From contig OZ037872.1 of assembly GCA_964035575.1 (NCBI GenBank), positions 1-64,000 of the forward strand: a stretch of DNA of 64,000 nt, written 5' to 3'. The notes under the pieces were generated by a model, which did not search any database, was not told where the DNA came from, and worked only from the letters and a program-made list of their open reading frames with translations. Numbering within the stretch: position 1 is the stretch's first letter; the number at the start of each line of letters is the position of its first letter. Source of the DNA: Rhynchopus sp. YZ270_cl-10 (taxonomy: Eukaryota; Euglenozoa; Diplonemea; Diplonemida; Diplonemidae). Made by a program: the position numbers and the translations under genes. Positions 9,760-22,100 of this stretch are shown piece by piece.

Positions 9760-12700
9760 CTATTTGAAGGTCGCCTCCATCATCAGCACCAGGACCGCCC
9801 TAAGCGCCCCGTACTGACTCGTCTGCCGTCCTCCGACGCGCCCCAGCTCCTCCCGCTGATCCCACCACGCGTCCAGCGCCTCGTACGCCACCTCCGGTGC
9901 CAAGGGAGTCATTCCCTCTCGCCTGGTCCCTCCCCTGGGGAAGAAGCAGTCCGCCCACTCTTCGACATTTCTCGGCACCCTGTCCCCTTCCTTCTGGCTG
10001 TGTGGGACTAACCCTTTCGCCTCCACATCCGACCCTCGCGAGATAGGGGGAGAAGGCCGCCTTGCTGTGGTCTCCGCAGACCTGTCCTCCACTACACCGG
10101 AGCGACGAGTGTGGTTCCCCTGCGCCCGCCGCGAAGTCCCAAGGGTGGTCAGCTTCGTCCTTCTTTCCGCGTGGGACTTAGCCGTCCATCCACCAGTCTT
10201 CGCTGAACCCAAGTGGTGGTCACCAGTCAGAGCTGTTGGTGTGGTGTTGTAGCTCTGCTCTGATGGCCCCCAGACGAAGGATTCTGCTGCGGTTGCGGTG
10301 TTGTTGTCCATGGTGGTGTCGTGGTCGGCGCAGTCGGCGGAATCCTCCTCATCCATAACCTCCTCCTTCACCTCCGTTGCCGCGTCCTGTGGGGGAGCTG
10401 GGTTGCTGTTGTAGTAGCTACCTCCCACTGTCTGCGATGTTGTCGGCTGAACTGGCTGAACTGGCTGAACTGGCTTTGCCCTCAGCACACACTTTGCGTT
10501 GGCGCTCCCACATCCCTCACACCATGTGCGCTCGCAGGAACTACAAAACCAGTGGGGGACACTACATTCGGTGATGAGTGCGCAGTTTTCGCACGTGAGC
10601 AATTCCCCCTGTCTCCCCGGGCGCTCCTCCATCCGTGACAGCGCTCCGGTGCTGTGGCACTGCATCTCTGGAAGGGGGGTGTCGGGGGCAAGGCTTCGCA
10701 GATATGCAAACGTGTTGTCTGTCATGCATAACGGCGAGAAGTGGCCAGCCTCGTGAGCTCCTGTGTGCAGCACTGCTACGGCCCCGTTCGACTTGCTGGC
10801 TGGTCTATGGATGTGCACCTTAGAGTCCGATGACACGACCGCCACAATGACTACCTGCAAAGCCCGTGCCAGACCCGCCAGTGCTGTCTGGTCCGCCCAC
10901 GACCTGCGATCCCTGTTCCCTGCCAGGCTCATCCATCGCACCCAGGTCGCGAGGTCGGGCATCGCATTTCTCGCCAGGTCAGCATCTCTCTTCACTCTCT
11001 CCACCGCCAGGGACCGAAGGGTCGACGATGTCACCACCTTCCAGCTCCGCACTGACCAGCACACTGCGTCGAACGCACAGTCTCCTACTCGGAACGGCAC
11101 GGGCACCTGCGGTCGGGACAGCCCCCACTTCACCAAGTTGGCCTCCAGTTCGCTGTGGGGGGTTGGGTCCTGTGCTGCTGTCTCTGGCGCCGTTTCCTTC
11201 TCGTTGCCTGTCTCTGGCTCCTCCTCCGCACTCACCCTGATGTCTCCCTGGTGGTCGTCTGTCACTTCCAGGTTAGGTAGATGGTCGGGGGGCAAGCGTA
11301 TCAAGTCCCCCTCTTCCGGGTCGACGGTGGGATCTAAGTCCACACGCTCTCGCAGAGGACCCCTCAGGCAACCAGTCAGAGACCCTCGATCCGTCGCGGC
11401 CTTCCCGATCTGTCGCTGCAGCGTCGTCCCTAGCCCCCAATTCCACCTCTGTGACATCTCCACTCTGTTCCCAAGCTTCCTGTCCGCTGCGAAACGGAGC
11501 ATCTGCTGCCATATCGACGCCGCCGCGGGTCCCAGACCTCCTGTGGTCTCCAGGGCGAAGGGTGTGAACGCCAGCCGCTCCGCCGCACACGCGTCACCAT
11601 GCTTCTTCCTCTTGGCAGTTTCCGCCTTCGTCGCCGCGTACCCCTTCGCGACTGCGGCACCCTGCACCATCGACGCTGACGTCGGCGTCCACACAGTCAC
11701 ATCGATAGCTCGTCCTCTCGACTCCCCGACCCCTGTGGACAGCAGAATGTCAGCGGGCTTGTTGTTGCCCAGGATGAGGTGGTTGGGTTCCAGGATGGGG
11801 CTCAGACCTGCCTCATTTGCTGCTCCATACACATAATCGCGTACTGAGTTATGTCGCAGTATACGATGCCCACCCATTCTGCAGGCGAAGATGTGGTCCC
11901 CCCTGGTGTCCATGGGCTGGTTGCATTGCCTGCATGAGACACCCTCCGCGTATATGGGGAGGTGGAGGCGGAGTCTGGCTGCGGCCTTGAATGCAATCGG
12001 AGGGATGTAGTGCTCCCAGGTGGGGGGTGCAGTAAGCCAGGACCCTGCTTGGGGGAGGGCCAGAGAATTCACCCTTGACGAAGAGGTCCCGCAATTGTTC
12101 CTCCAGGATCCCTGCAGACAGATCACGTTGACGCAGGGGGACGGCTGGCTGCAGCTTGGGGTCAATCCTAGCACCTTCAGCCACTTGCTCGTTGTACAGC
12201 GTTGCCGTCCGTTCCCATCCTTCGGCGTCCCAGGTGAAGCTGGGGTCCAGTTCGGTGCACAGTTGGTGCAGGCCGCTCCTTGCTCCCATGGCTGCTGCAG
12301 TCCAGTGGTCGCGGATGCGGCGCACGCCCATGCCCCCTACCCTACATGGCAGTGCGGCCTGTCTCCGTGCTTCTTCCGGCAGGCCTCCATCCTCATCACC
12401 AAAAAGCGCGGCCAGGGCGGCGTCTACCTCCTTGTCGTACTGGCTGAGGTACTTGTGGGTGCACGCGTGACCAATGGCTCTCATGTAGAAAACCATGCGT
12501 GCAAACCCCTCGCACTGACGGAGTAATGTCAGTCCAGCCTGCGAGTCAGACACCTTCTGCAGCAGACGCAGTTGCACCGCGAATTCCTCCACCTTCTTCT
12601 CCATGTACGCTTCGCAGTACTCGTCGTCCCCGATTGGCGCCCCCAGGAACGCAAAGCCTCCATACTTCACGCTCATCACTTTTCCTTCACAGGCTGAGCA

Positions 12701-15700
12701 AGTCTCCGCCAAGTCAGTGGTGTGGCTGCACACGGGGAGGCCAGCTCTGTCCAGGTCCAACGGAGTCTGCTGTCCTAGGGCGATGACTTCACACTTTGAC
12801 AGCTTCACCTTCAGCCCCAGCTCCGCACTGCGTGTCCTCACTAACTCCAGCGCTCGAGCCACCGCCTCTGGGTTCCCCATGATCGTCCCATCATCGAGGT
12901 ACCAGATGCTACAGTCGATGCCCTGGACTGCACGCACTTCGTCTGTCAGTGCTTTGATCCCCAGGGAGAAGAGTAGGGGCCCTGCGGGGTCGCCTTGCTG
13001 CGCGCCTCTGGTGGATGGGATCATCTCGTCACCATACACTAGCCCGGTGTGGGAGTTGTAGCACCATTCGACCCACGGTGAAATGGACGGGAGATATTTC
13101 CTTGTGGCTTCCAGAAAAGTCTTGCGAAAGATGCTGTTGAATGCGTTCTCGTAGTCAATCTGTACGATCACTTTGTCGCTCCCCTGGTGTCGTTTTGCGT
13201 ATGCTGCCACAACCATTGTCGCCGCTTCCAGTCCACCGTCCACCGCCACCCCAACTTGTCTCCCTGGCAGCAGCACTCCTCGTGCCTTTTCCCTCACAGA
13301 CGCCACCTCGATCTTGCTCACGACTCGCCGAAGTGTGTTGCCTGCAGAGATGGGGCGGACGTCGCCTTGGTCACCCTTCTTTAACGCCACCAGAGTAGCT
13401 CCTGCCATGAACATAGCTGTCTCGGAGGGGGCTTTCCCGCGTCGCAGCAGGTCCAGGACTTGCGTCATCAGTGGCAAGATGTTCAGGTCCGGGTGTTTGA
13501 CCATCCACCCCTTGAGGTGATCCCCGCGCAGACCAAAGGGACCTGGAGCAGAGCCCTTTGCCATGCTATTTATGGCTTTGAGGGCGGCGATCGGCTTCAG
13601 CGGCTCGGAAGCAATTTCCGGCAGAGAAGTGGCAGGTTGGGGTTCCTCATGGGGGTGCTTTCTGCGGAGGATGTCTGTGGATTCCTCAGTACGCTCTGCC
13701 AGCCCACCCTTGTGGAGGCGGCTCATCCCTGCTGCCATCCTCCCATTCCGCACCTCCCGGACCATCGCCTTCTCCCTTTCTTCCCACGTTGGTTCCTTCC
13801 GCTCCTTCTCCTTCTTCGTACCGCCTGTGCGATTCGCAGCTGCTCGCCACATTGCTGCGATCTCACCTTCTCTCCACTCATCCACATCCTTCTGCCGCAA
13901 GACTGCCACCTTCGTCTTGAGGTGCTTCCCACCTCGCTTCGCCGGTAGGACCAGCTTCGCGAACATGCACAAACGTTTCCAGCTTGCCTCATCGCCAACT
14001 GCGGCCACATCCTCAAGTGCCTGGGTGAACTCCACAGCGGCTGGACGGTCGATGCTCGTGGGGATCGCATCTGTTGTCCTGATGGGGATTTGAGCTATCT
14101 CCCACCACTCCGGCAAGTCAACGTCGTCTGCCTTTTCCACTGCGGTGCGTTCCCTGGGTGTGGGCTTTGCGATCGCCTTTACCAGTTTCGCACACTGAAG
14201 ACATGTCTCCTTCGATGCCGACCGTATCCCCCCACACGCTTCACACTGTCCTAACCCCAACTTGTTGAGGGTGTCGTGGGGGATGTGGTCGCCGGAAGAC
14301 AGGTGTGCACCGATGTGTGTGCGCAGGCCGGGAACAGAGAAGGGCTGGGGACGGTGTAGACTGCTTCCGTTGCAACACGGAACAGGGCAGAAGAGCCTCG
14401 GTGCATCAGCCCCCAGAGGAGAAGGCGACTCCTTCGTCATGGCAGGGATGGGTGTTGCTGTTAGGCCTTTCGGGTCAAGCTCTGCGAAGGGGGCCGACTG
14501 GACCATTGCCAGGGCGTTCTTTGGGTCCATTTGCACTTCCTCATAGTGATTATTGAGGAGTGAAACTACCCTGACGCGGCGGTCTTTCTGCGTCCGCAAG
14601 TCTTTCGATGAGGCTGCGGGGTTGATCGTCACCACTGGATTCGGCCCAGGCTGCACTACCGCTATCGTGGTGGACCATGCATTTGCTGCCAGGTGTAGGG
14701 TGAGGTGGTTGCCCCACACCTCAGGGTTGGTGAGGCCGTCAATGAAGCTTGACAGCTGTGCCTCGGTCTCGAAGTAGCGTCTGAGACCGGTCTTCACCTT
14801 CGTGACCCGCGCTCTGTCAGCCAGCTCAGTGCGTGCTTTGCTGACATCCAAGTACAGCGCGTTCTTCTTACCCAGTAAGGCCACGTACATGCACTCGCCG
14901 TTGGCTGCGTTCGGCACCCTCTTCCCCCCATGCACCTCGAGGAATGCGTCAAGGTTTGCCGCCTCCTCCGGGTTGATGTCCCCGTCTGCTCCACCTGCCA
15001 GCGCCCCGGGCCCCAGGCTTATGCTCTGAGGTGACAGCTCCCACCCGTCCCCTGTCCCCGCCGGTCGCCTCAACCTCTGCATGAAAACCCACACCCTGCT
15101 GGCAAGTACTCGCAACCACAGCCTCCCGCTACGTGCTCTGTATCGGCCCTGTAGGAGCCCCTTCCTCAGCAGCACACTCAGCAGCTCTGCGTCCCGGATC
15201 AGTGCACAACCCAAAGCCCGTGGCGCCGATCTCCCAAGCTCATACCCCACGCAAACCAGAGCCCAGATGGCCACCCACTGCAAAGCCACTCTCACAACGG
15301 CTGCCCTTATCCTGCGGAAAAGTTGAGAGGGCGGACGCTTGCATGGCGCCTTGCGCCGACGGAACCTGCTCGCCTGTGCCTTGGTCCAGTTCAAGGACCT
15401 GTGACCTCGGCGCGTCCTCCTGGTCCCCCTCCTACCCACCAGCCACAATATGAGGTGACTGAGGGTAGGGGCGCGTCTGTCCTTCCACATGTCCAGGACC
15501 GCGAAAGACACAAACACACCCCACTCAGGTGCCTCGGCTACCCAGCGGGGGTCTGGTCGGCGCAGAGAAGAAAGGCGTTCCCAAAGGATGCTCCACCAGT
15601 CAAACCCAAGCCCATGTTCTGCACGCCCCATGTGAACATTGGGGGTGATAAAGGTCCCCCACACCCGTAACGTCACACAGTAACTCTGTCCTTCTCGCCC

Positions 15701-16740
15701 CGCAAGGCTGGCCCCGAACACCAGCATACCTCGCTCACCCCCACCTACAGTGTTGTTGCTGCAGTTGCTGCTGCTGCTGTTGCTGTTGCTGTCGGTGCTG
15801 CTGCAGGTGCTGCTGATGCTGTTGTTGTTGCTGGTGTTACGGTTGTTGTTGTAGTTGCTGTTGTTGCTGCTGATACTGTCCGCCCGCACATCCTGTGTCC
15901 GCCCGCGCATCCGCTGTCTGCCACCGTTGTTGTAGTTGCTGTTGTTGCTGCTGATGCTGTCCGCCCGCACATCTAGTGTCCACCCGCGCATCCACTGTCT
16001 GCCACTGTTGTTGTAGTTGTTGTTGTTGTTGCTGCTGATGCTGCCCGCCCGCACATCTAGTGTCCGCCCGCGCATCCACTGTCTGCCACTGTTGTTGTAG
16101 TTGCTGTTGTTGCTGCTGATGCTGTCCGCCCGCACATCTAGTGTCCGCCCACGCATCCAGTGTCTGCCACCGTTGTTGTAGTTGTTGTTGTTGTTGCTGC
16201 TATCAAAGCTGCAGCCGCTTGGGTTGTTGGGCACAGGCCTCTTTTTGGGGTAATAATGGGGGGGAATGGGGGTGCACCTGCAGCTTCTGTAGCCGCTGCA
16301 CATGAAGCCCTTGCGGCCATTGCTGCAGGTGTAGATGTTGCTGGTGTGGTTGTTGGAGCCGCTATTGTTGCAGTAGACGCTGCCATAGAGGCCATCACTC
16401 CAGTCATGGCTGCTCATGTTGCTGCAGCGAGAACGTGGTACCTGAGAGTGCTGAGTTGGTGTGTGCCCACTCGCGATACGTGCCTGCCGCAACCGTGGGA
16501 GGTACTGATGTTGATGGCAGTGCTCCTGCTCACGATGCTGCTGCTCATGCTGCTGCTGCTCATGCTGCTGCTGCACATGCTGCTGCTGCTCATGCTGCTG
16601 CTCATGCTGCTCCTGCTCATGCTGCTGCTGCTGCGCATGTTGCTCATGTTGCTGCACCAGCTTCGGCTGTCACCCCCGCCATCATCCATGGCTCCACACA
16701 GGAGCACCATAGCCCAAAGCTGGGCACTCCACCTGCACAT
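9760..16740 (-). pseudogene. LINE polyprotein, copy A (frameshifted)
   Basis: This is the same gene as the intact frame at 19970-26947. A 23-bp deletion at about 12073 shifts the frame between the reverse transcriptase and the endonuclease. It leaves an upstream frame of about 1600 codons (to 11849) holding the first OTU-like domain, zinc fingers and RT, and a downstream frame from about 12070 to 9760 holding the endonuclease, second OTU-like domain and Cys-rich finger. Near the 5' end a 4-bp length change joins the downstream frame to a Gln/His-rich frame instead of the Ser-rich one seen in copy B. The RT catalytic motif YLDD and the upstream AQQGDP motif are intact. Confidence 0.9.
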
Positions 16741-16985
16741 CTTCACCACCAAGAAAACAAAAAAGTCAAAACAGTAAAAAACAAAAGGACAAGGAAGACA
16801 AAATACACGTCTCTACCTGCACTTCGCCAGAGAGGAACTACTTAACGGCCTTCTCTCTGCCCAGGACACGCCACTAGGAGGCGACAGGTAGGACCCACAC
16901 AAGGGGGAAAACAAGTGGGGGAAAGGGGATAAGGGGAGAAGCAAAGGACAAGATGGGGTAGTGTGTAGCAAAACGTGTGTGCCCC

Positions 16986-17403
16986 TTGGCGATTTTTTTT
17001 TTTTTTTTTTGAGATTTTTTTTTTTTTTTTGTATTCTGTAACCTCTCTCTATTTTACGGCAGGTGTGACCGGTTGAAGTGATACTTCCGGACTGAGGAAG
17101 GGCATTCTTTTACTTTTTTTTTCTGTGTGTTTGTTTTCTTGTTGTAGTCTTTTTTGATGAAGGGGCTTGGCCGACGACACTGAGAACCTCTTTGGTTCAT
17201 AGCTGTTAACGACGTCTGGTCCTACCTAGCTGTACACTCTAATTCTAAAAATAAAATAAAATAAAACCAATAGGCAAAGGGGGAGGGGGGAGGCTAAAAG
17301 CCAAACAAAAGTAAAGAATGAAAAAGAATAACTCAAGTGCTCTGGGACGGCCGCGAGTTCCTGCTCCGCTTTAGGCCCCGCAGACGGTTGTAGAGGGTTG
17401 AAT
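16986..17403. other. Spacer with T runs and an A-rich tail
   Basis: Two long T runs are followed by unique-looking sequence that includes GGCCGACGACACTGAGAACC, and then an AAAATAAAATAAAATAAAA tract near 17246. This could be the 3' end of another short retroelement on the plus strand, but no coding region is present. Confidence 0.35.
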
Positions 17404-18475
17404 AAATGACGATTTTTTGGTCGATTTTTTCGGCCAAAAATTTCGTACCACAGGGCCATACCATATACTGGGATTATCAACTTTTTGAAAATACGGCCTG
17501 GTATTCGGGTGTATATGTCCCATGGGGCCCATAGTAACCTTACTGGGTCATGCCCAAAGCCAATCTTAATAGTAAAATTCGATTTTCTGTGAAAAATATT
17601 TTCACCAAAAAATCGTCATTTTTCCGATTTTCGTCATTTTTACAGTTTTGCACACCCTGAAAATCGATTTTTTCGGCTCCGCCGGTGAAATATCGACATA
17701 ATTTAGGTATGTTATGTGCATAATATACCCATTAGAGCCCATTCAAGTCACATTCCGACCATTTTTCGTGAAATAATGCAACTTTTTGTCACCGTGACCC
17801 CGAAAAATGACGATTTTTTGGTCGATTTTTTCGGCCAAAAATTTCGTACCACAGGGCCATACCATATACTGGGATTATCAACTTTTTGAAAATACGGCCT
17901 GGTATTCGGGTGTATATGTCCCATGGGGCCCATAGTAACCTTACTGGGTCATGCCCAAAGCCAATCTTAATAGTAAAATTCGATTTTCTGTGAAAAATAT
18001 TTTCACCAAAAAATCGTCATTTTTCCGATTTTCGTCATTTTTACAGTTTTGCACACCCTGAAAATCGATTTTTTCGGCTCCGCCGGTGAAATATCGACAT
18101 AATTTAGGTATGTTATGTGCATAATATACCCATTAGAGCCCATTCAAGTCACATTCCGACCATTTTTCGTGAAATAATGCAACTTTTTGTCACCGTGACC
18201 CCGAAAAATGACGATTTTTTGGTCGATTTTTTCGGCCAAAAATTTCGTACCACAGGGCCATACCATATACTGGGATTATCAACTTTTTGAAAATACGGCC
18301 TGGTATTCGGGTGTATATGTCCCATGGGGCCCATAGTAACCTTACTGGGTCATGCCCAAAGCCAATCTTAATAGTAAAATTCGATTTTCTGTGAAAAATA
18401 TTTTCAACCAAAAAATCGTCATTTTTCCGATTTTCGTCATTTTTACAGTTTTGCACACCCTGAAAATCGATTTTT
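17404..18475. repeat. 401-bp satellite, array 2
   Basis: About 2.7 units of the satellite seen at 985-2563, in the same orientation and with the same 401-bp period (repeat frames at 17748 and 18149). It starts part-way through a unit after GAATAAATGACG and ends in an A/T block joined directly to a LINE 5' fragment. Minor shared variants (GTGAAATAATGC) distinguish these units from array 1. Confidence 0.92.
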
Positions 18476-18489
18476 TATTTTTTATGTCT

Positions 18490-19098
18490 ATGTTGCTGCA
18501 GCGAGAACGTGGTACCTGAGAGTGCTGAGTTGGTGTTGAGGAGCCCACTCGCGATACGTGCCTGCCGCAACCGTGGGAGGTACTGATGTTGATGGCAGTG
18601 CTCCTGCTCACGATGCTGCTGCTCATGCTGCTGCTGCTCATGCTGCTGCTGCACATGCTGCTGCTCATGCTGCTGCTGCTCATGCTGCTGCTGCTCATGC
18701 TGCTGCTGCTCATGCTGCTCCTGCTCATGCTGCTGCTGCTGCGAATGTTGCTCATGTTGCTGCACCAGCTTCGGCTGTCACCCCCGCCATCATCCATGGC
18801 TCCACACAGGAGCACCATAGCCCAAAGCTGGGCACTCCACCTGCACATCTTCACCACCAAGAAAACAAAAAAGTCAAAACAGTAAAAAACAAAAGGACAA
18901 GGAAGACAAAATACACGTCTCTACCTGCACTTCGCCAGAGAGGAACTACTCAACGGCCTTCTCTCTGCCCAGGACACGCCACTAGGAGGCGCTACGGGTT
19001 TGCAGGTAGGACCCACACAAGGGGGAAAACAAGTGGGGGAAAGGGGATAAGGGGAGAAGCAAAGGACAAGATGGGGTAGTGTGTAGCAAAACGTGTGT
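18490..19098 (-). mobile_element. Detached 5' fragment of the LINE (copy C)
   Basis: This matches the first 0.6 kb of copies A and B, from the 5' end to a point in the Ser/Gln-rich region (TGTTGCTGCAGCGAGAACG, equal to 26650 in B). It keeps the 5' end and lacks everything downstream, the opposite of usual 5' truncation, so it arose by recombination or deletion rather than simple failed reverse transcription. It also has extra bases (GCTACGGGTTTGCAGG near 18990) where A and B read GACAGG. Confidence 0.88.
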
Positions 19099-19104
19099 TA
19101 CCCA

Positions 19105-19108
<4 letters not shown>

Positions 19109-19145
<37 letters not shown>

Positions 19146-19150
19146 CAGAC

Positions 19151-19154
<4 letters not shown>
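19109..19154. repeat. T run and short unique bridge
   Basis: A 28-30-base T run then AAAAAGACAGACAGAG separate fragment C from the tail of copy B. The T run could be the 3' tail of a lost element. Confidence 0.6.
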
Positions 19155-19185
<31 letters not shown>

Positions 19186-22100
19186 TTCCACATCAAACTG
19201 GACAGGGCAAGGGGGGTACGTTTATAATGCACATGAAAGGCGCTTGGTCCGAGCGAAGCGAGGGCCAAAAGTCTTACAATCAGTACATGTGCCGGTTTAG
19301 TTAGAACGAGGCACAAAAGTGAATTAAACGAGGGAGATATTTGTCATCAGCATGTCGCCCTATTATGTATCGTTGTTTGCCGAGCGAAGCGAGGCATACA
19401 ACTATATTTAGCTCTATGACAATTTGGGATAAAGGAGGGGTGAACATTAACACGGGAGAGGCAGGGGTGAATATAGACTGTCCAGTCTGTGTGGTTTTGC
19501 TGTATTTCCAGTATTGGTGCCCAGCTGGTTCTGGAGGGGAGGAAGGGGCGGGATGGGGCTTTCTTTTTACAATACGAAGTTCCTTTCTTGTTACTTTTGT
19601 TTTGTCTCTTGTAGTCTTTTTTGTTTGGATGATTAACGCCAGTAGCGACCCCCCATGGAACTCGTAGGGGATGGGGTGGGGGAAAAAATCTCCGTCGCTT
19701 ACTCCTAGGCCGACGCCCACAGACAAACCGCCTCCTTGGCTTACTCCTGACGTTTTCTGTGAGGGGGAAGATTTGGAATTTACATACAAGGGGCTTGACA
19801 CCAGGGGGATTACACACATGTATCTAATGGGAGGGGTTGGGGGTAAAAAGGAAACAGGGAACTAAACAGGTGTTGCTACACACAAAAGTTGGGGTGGGGG
19901 AAAATAACAGAGAAGGGAAGGGCAACAGTGCCCACATAAACCACAATCACAACCAATCGCGAGGCCCTTCTATTTGAAGGTCGCCTCCATCATCAGCACC
20001 AGGACCGCCCTAAGCGCCCCGTACTGACTCGTCTGCCGTCCTCCGACGCGCCCCAGCTCCTCCCGCTGATCCCACCACGCGTCCAGCGCCTCGTACGCCA
20101 CCTCCGGTGCCAAGGGAGTCATTCCCTCTCGCCTGGTCCCTCCCCTGGGGAAGAAGCAGTCCGCCCACTCTTCGACATTTCTCGGCACCCTGTCCCCTTC
20201 CTTCTGGCTGTGTGGGACTAACCCTTTCGCCTCCACATCCGACCCTCGCGAGATAGGGGGAGAAGGCCGCCTTGCTGTGGTCTCCGCAGACCTGTCCTCC
20301 ACTACACCGGAGCGACGAGTGTGGTTCCCCTGCGCCCGCCGCGAAGTCCCAAGGGTGGTCAGCTTCGTCCTTCTTTCCGCGTGGGACTTAGCCGTCCATC
20401 CACCAGTCTTCGCTGAACCCAAGTGGTGGTCACCAGTCAGAGCTGTTGGTGTGGTGTTGTAGCTCTGCTCTGATGGCCCCCAGACGAAGGATTCTGCTGC
20501 GGTTGCGGTGTTGTTGTCCATGGTGGTGTCGTGGTCGGCGCAGTCGGCGGAATCCTCCTCATCCATAACCTCCTCCTTCACCTCCGTTGCCGCGTCCTGT
20601 GGGGGAGCTGGGTTGCTGTTGTAGTAGCTACCTCCCACTGTCTGCGATGTTGTCGGCTGAACTGGCTGAACTGGCTGAACTGGCTTTGCCCTCAGCACAC
20701 ACTTTGCGTTGGCGCTCCCACATCCCTCACACCATGTGCGCTCGCAGGAACTACAAAACCAGTGGGGGACACTACATTCGGTGATGAGTGCGCAGTTTTC
20801 GCACGTGAGCAATTCCCCCTGTCTCCCCGGGCGCTCCTCCATCCGTGACAGCGCTCCGGTGCTGTGGCACTGCATCTCTGGAAGGGGGGTGTCGGGGGCA
20901 AGGCTTCGCAGATATGCAAACGTGTTGTCTGTCATGCATAACGGCGAGAAGTGGCCAGCCTCGTGAGCTCCTGTGTGCAGCACTGCTACGGCCCCGTTCG
21001 ACTTGCTGGCTGGTCTATGGATGTGCACCTTAGAGTCCGATGACACGACCGCCACAATGACTACCTGCAAAGCCCGTGCCAGACCCGCCAGTGCTGTCTG
21101 GTCCGCCCACGACCTGCGATCCCTGTTCCCTGCCAGGCTCATCCATCGCACCCAGGTCGCGAGGTCGGGCATCGCATTTCTCGCCAGGTCAGCATCTCTC
21201 TTCACTCTCTCCACCGCCAGGGACCGAAGGGTCGACGATGTCACCACCTTCCAGCTCCGCACTGACCAGCACACTGCGTCGAACGCACAGTCTCCTACTC
21301 GGAACGGCACGGGCACCTGCGGTCGGGACAGCCCCCACTTCACCAAGTTGGCCTCCAGTTCGCTGTGGGGGGTTGGGTCCTGTGCTGCTGTCTCTGGCGC
21401 CGTTTCCTTCTCGTTGCCTGTCTCTGGCTCCTCCTCCGCACTCACCCTGATGTCTCCCTGGTGGTCGTCTGTCACTTCCAGGTTAGGTAGATGGTCGGGG
21501 GGCAAGCGTATCAAGTCCCCCTCTTCCGGGTCGACGGTGGGATCTAAGTCCACACGCTCTCGCAGAGGACCCCTCAGGCAACCAGTCAGAGACCCTCGAT
21601 CCGTCGCGGCCTTCCCGATCTGTCGCTGCAGCGTCGTCCCTAGCCCCCAATTCCACCTCTGTGACATCTCCACTCTGTTCCCAAGCTTCCTGTCCGCTGC
21701 GAAACGGAGCATCTGCTGCCATATCGACGCCGCCGCGGGTCCCAGACCTCCTGTGGTCTCCAGGGCGAAGGGTGTGAACGCCAGCCGCTCCGCCGCACAC
21801 GCGTCACCATGCTTCTTCCTCTTGGCAGTTTCCGCCTTCGTCGCCGCGTACCCCTTCGCGACTGCGGCACCCTGCACCATCGACGCTGACGTCGGCGTCC
21901 ACACAGTCACATCGATAGCTCGTCCTCTCGACTCCCCGACCCCTGTGGACAGCAGAATGTCAGCGGGCTTGTTGTTGCCCAGGATGAGGTGGTTGGGTTC
22001 CAGGATGGGGCTCAGACCTGCCTCATTTGCTGCTCCATACACATAATCGCGTACTGAGTTATGTCGCAGTATACGATGCCCACCCATTCTGCAGGCGAAG

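Larger units (their letters stand above)
8967..16985 (-). mobile_element. RLE-type LINE, copy A (broken)
   Basis: About 8.0 kb, almost identical to copy B (constant offset 10210 bp at the 3' end). On the minus strand it begins at 16985 and ends in a short A tail (T run 8967-8974). The differences I could see from B are a 23-bp deletion at about 12073, a 4-bp length change near 16455, one substitution near 12410, a C/T difference near 16841 and different numbers of CTG/CAT repeats. No clear target-site duplication was found. High identity implies a very recent insertion, a segmental duplication or gene conversion. Confidence 0.93.

Noticed and set aside
10763-11836. 357-codon plus-strand ORF opposite the LINE (also at 20973-22046)
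   Set aside because: It is the antisense shadow of the endonuclease and second OTU region, in GC-rich sequence.
16160-16777. Plus-strand ORF rich in Val, Ala and Leu runs
   Set aside because: It reads the complement of the CAG/GTT-type repeats of the LINE 5' region; no independent support.
16986-17403. Independent retroelement with A-rich tail
   Set aside because: Only a tail-like tract is visible; no coding part or target duplication supports calling an element.
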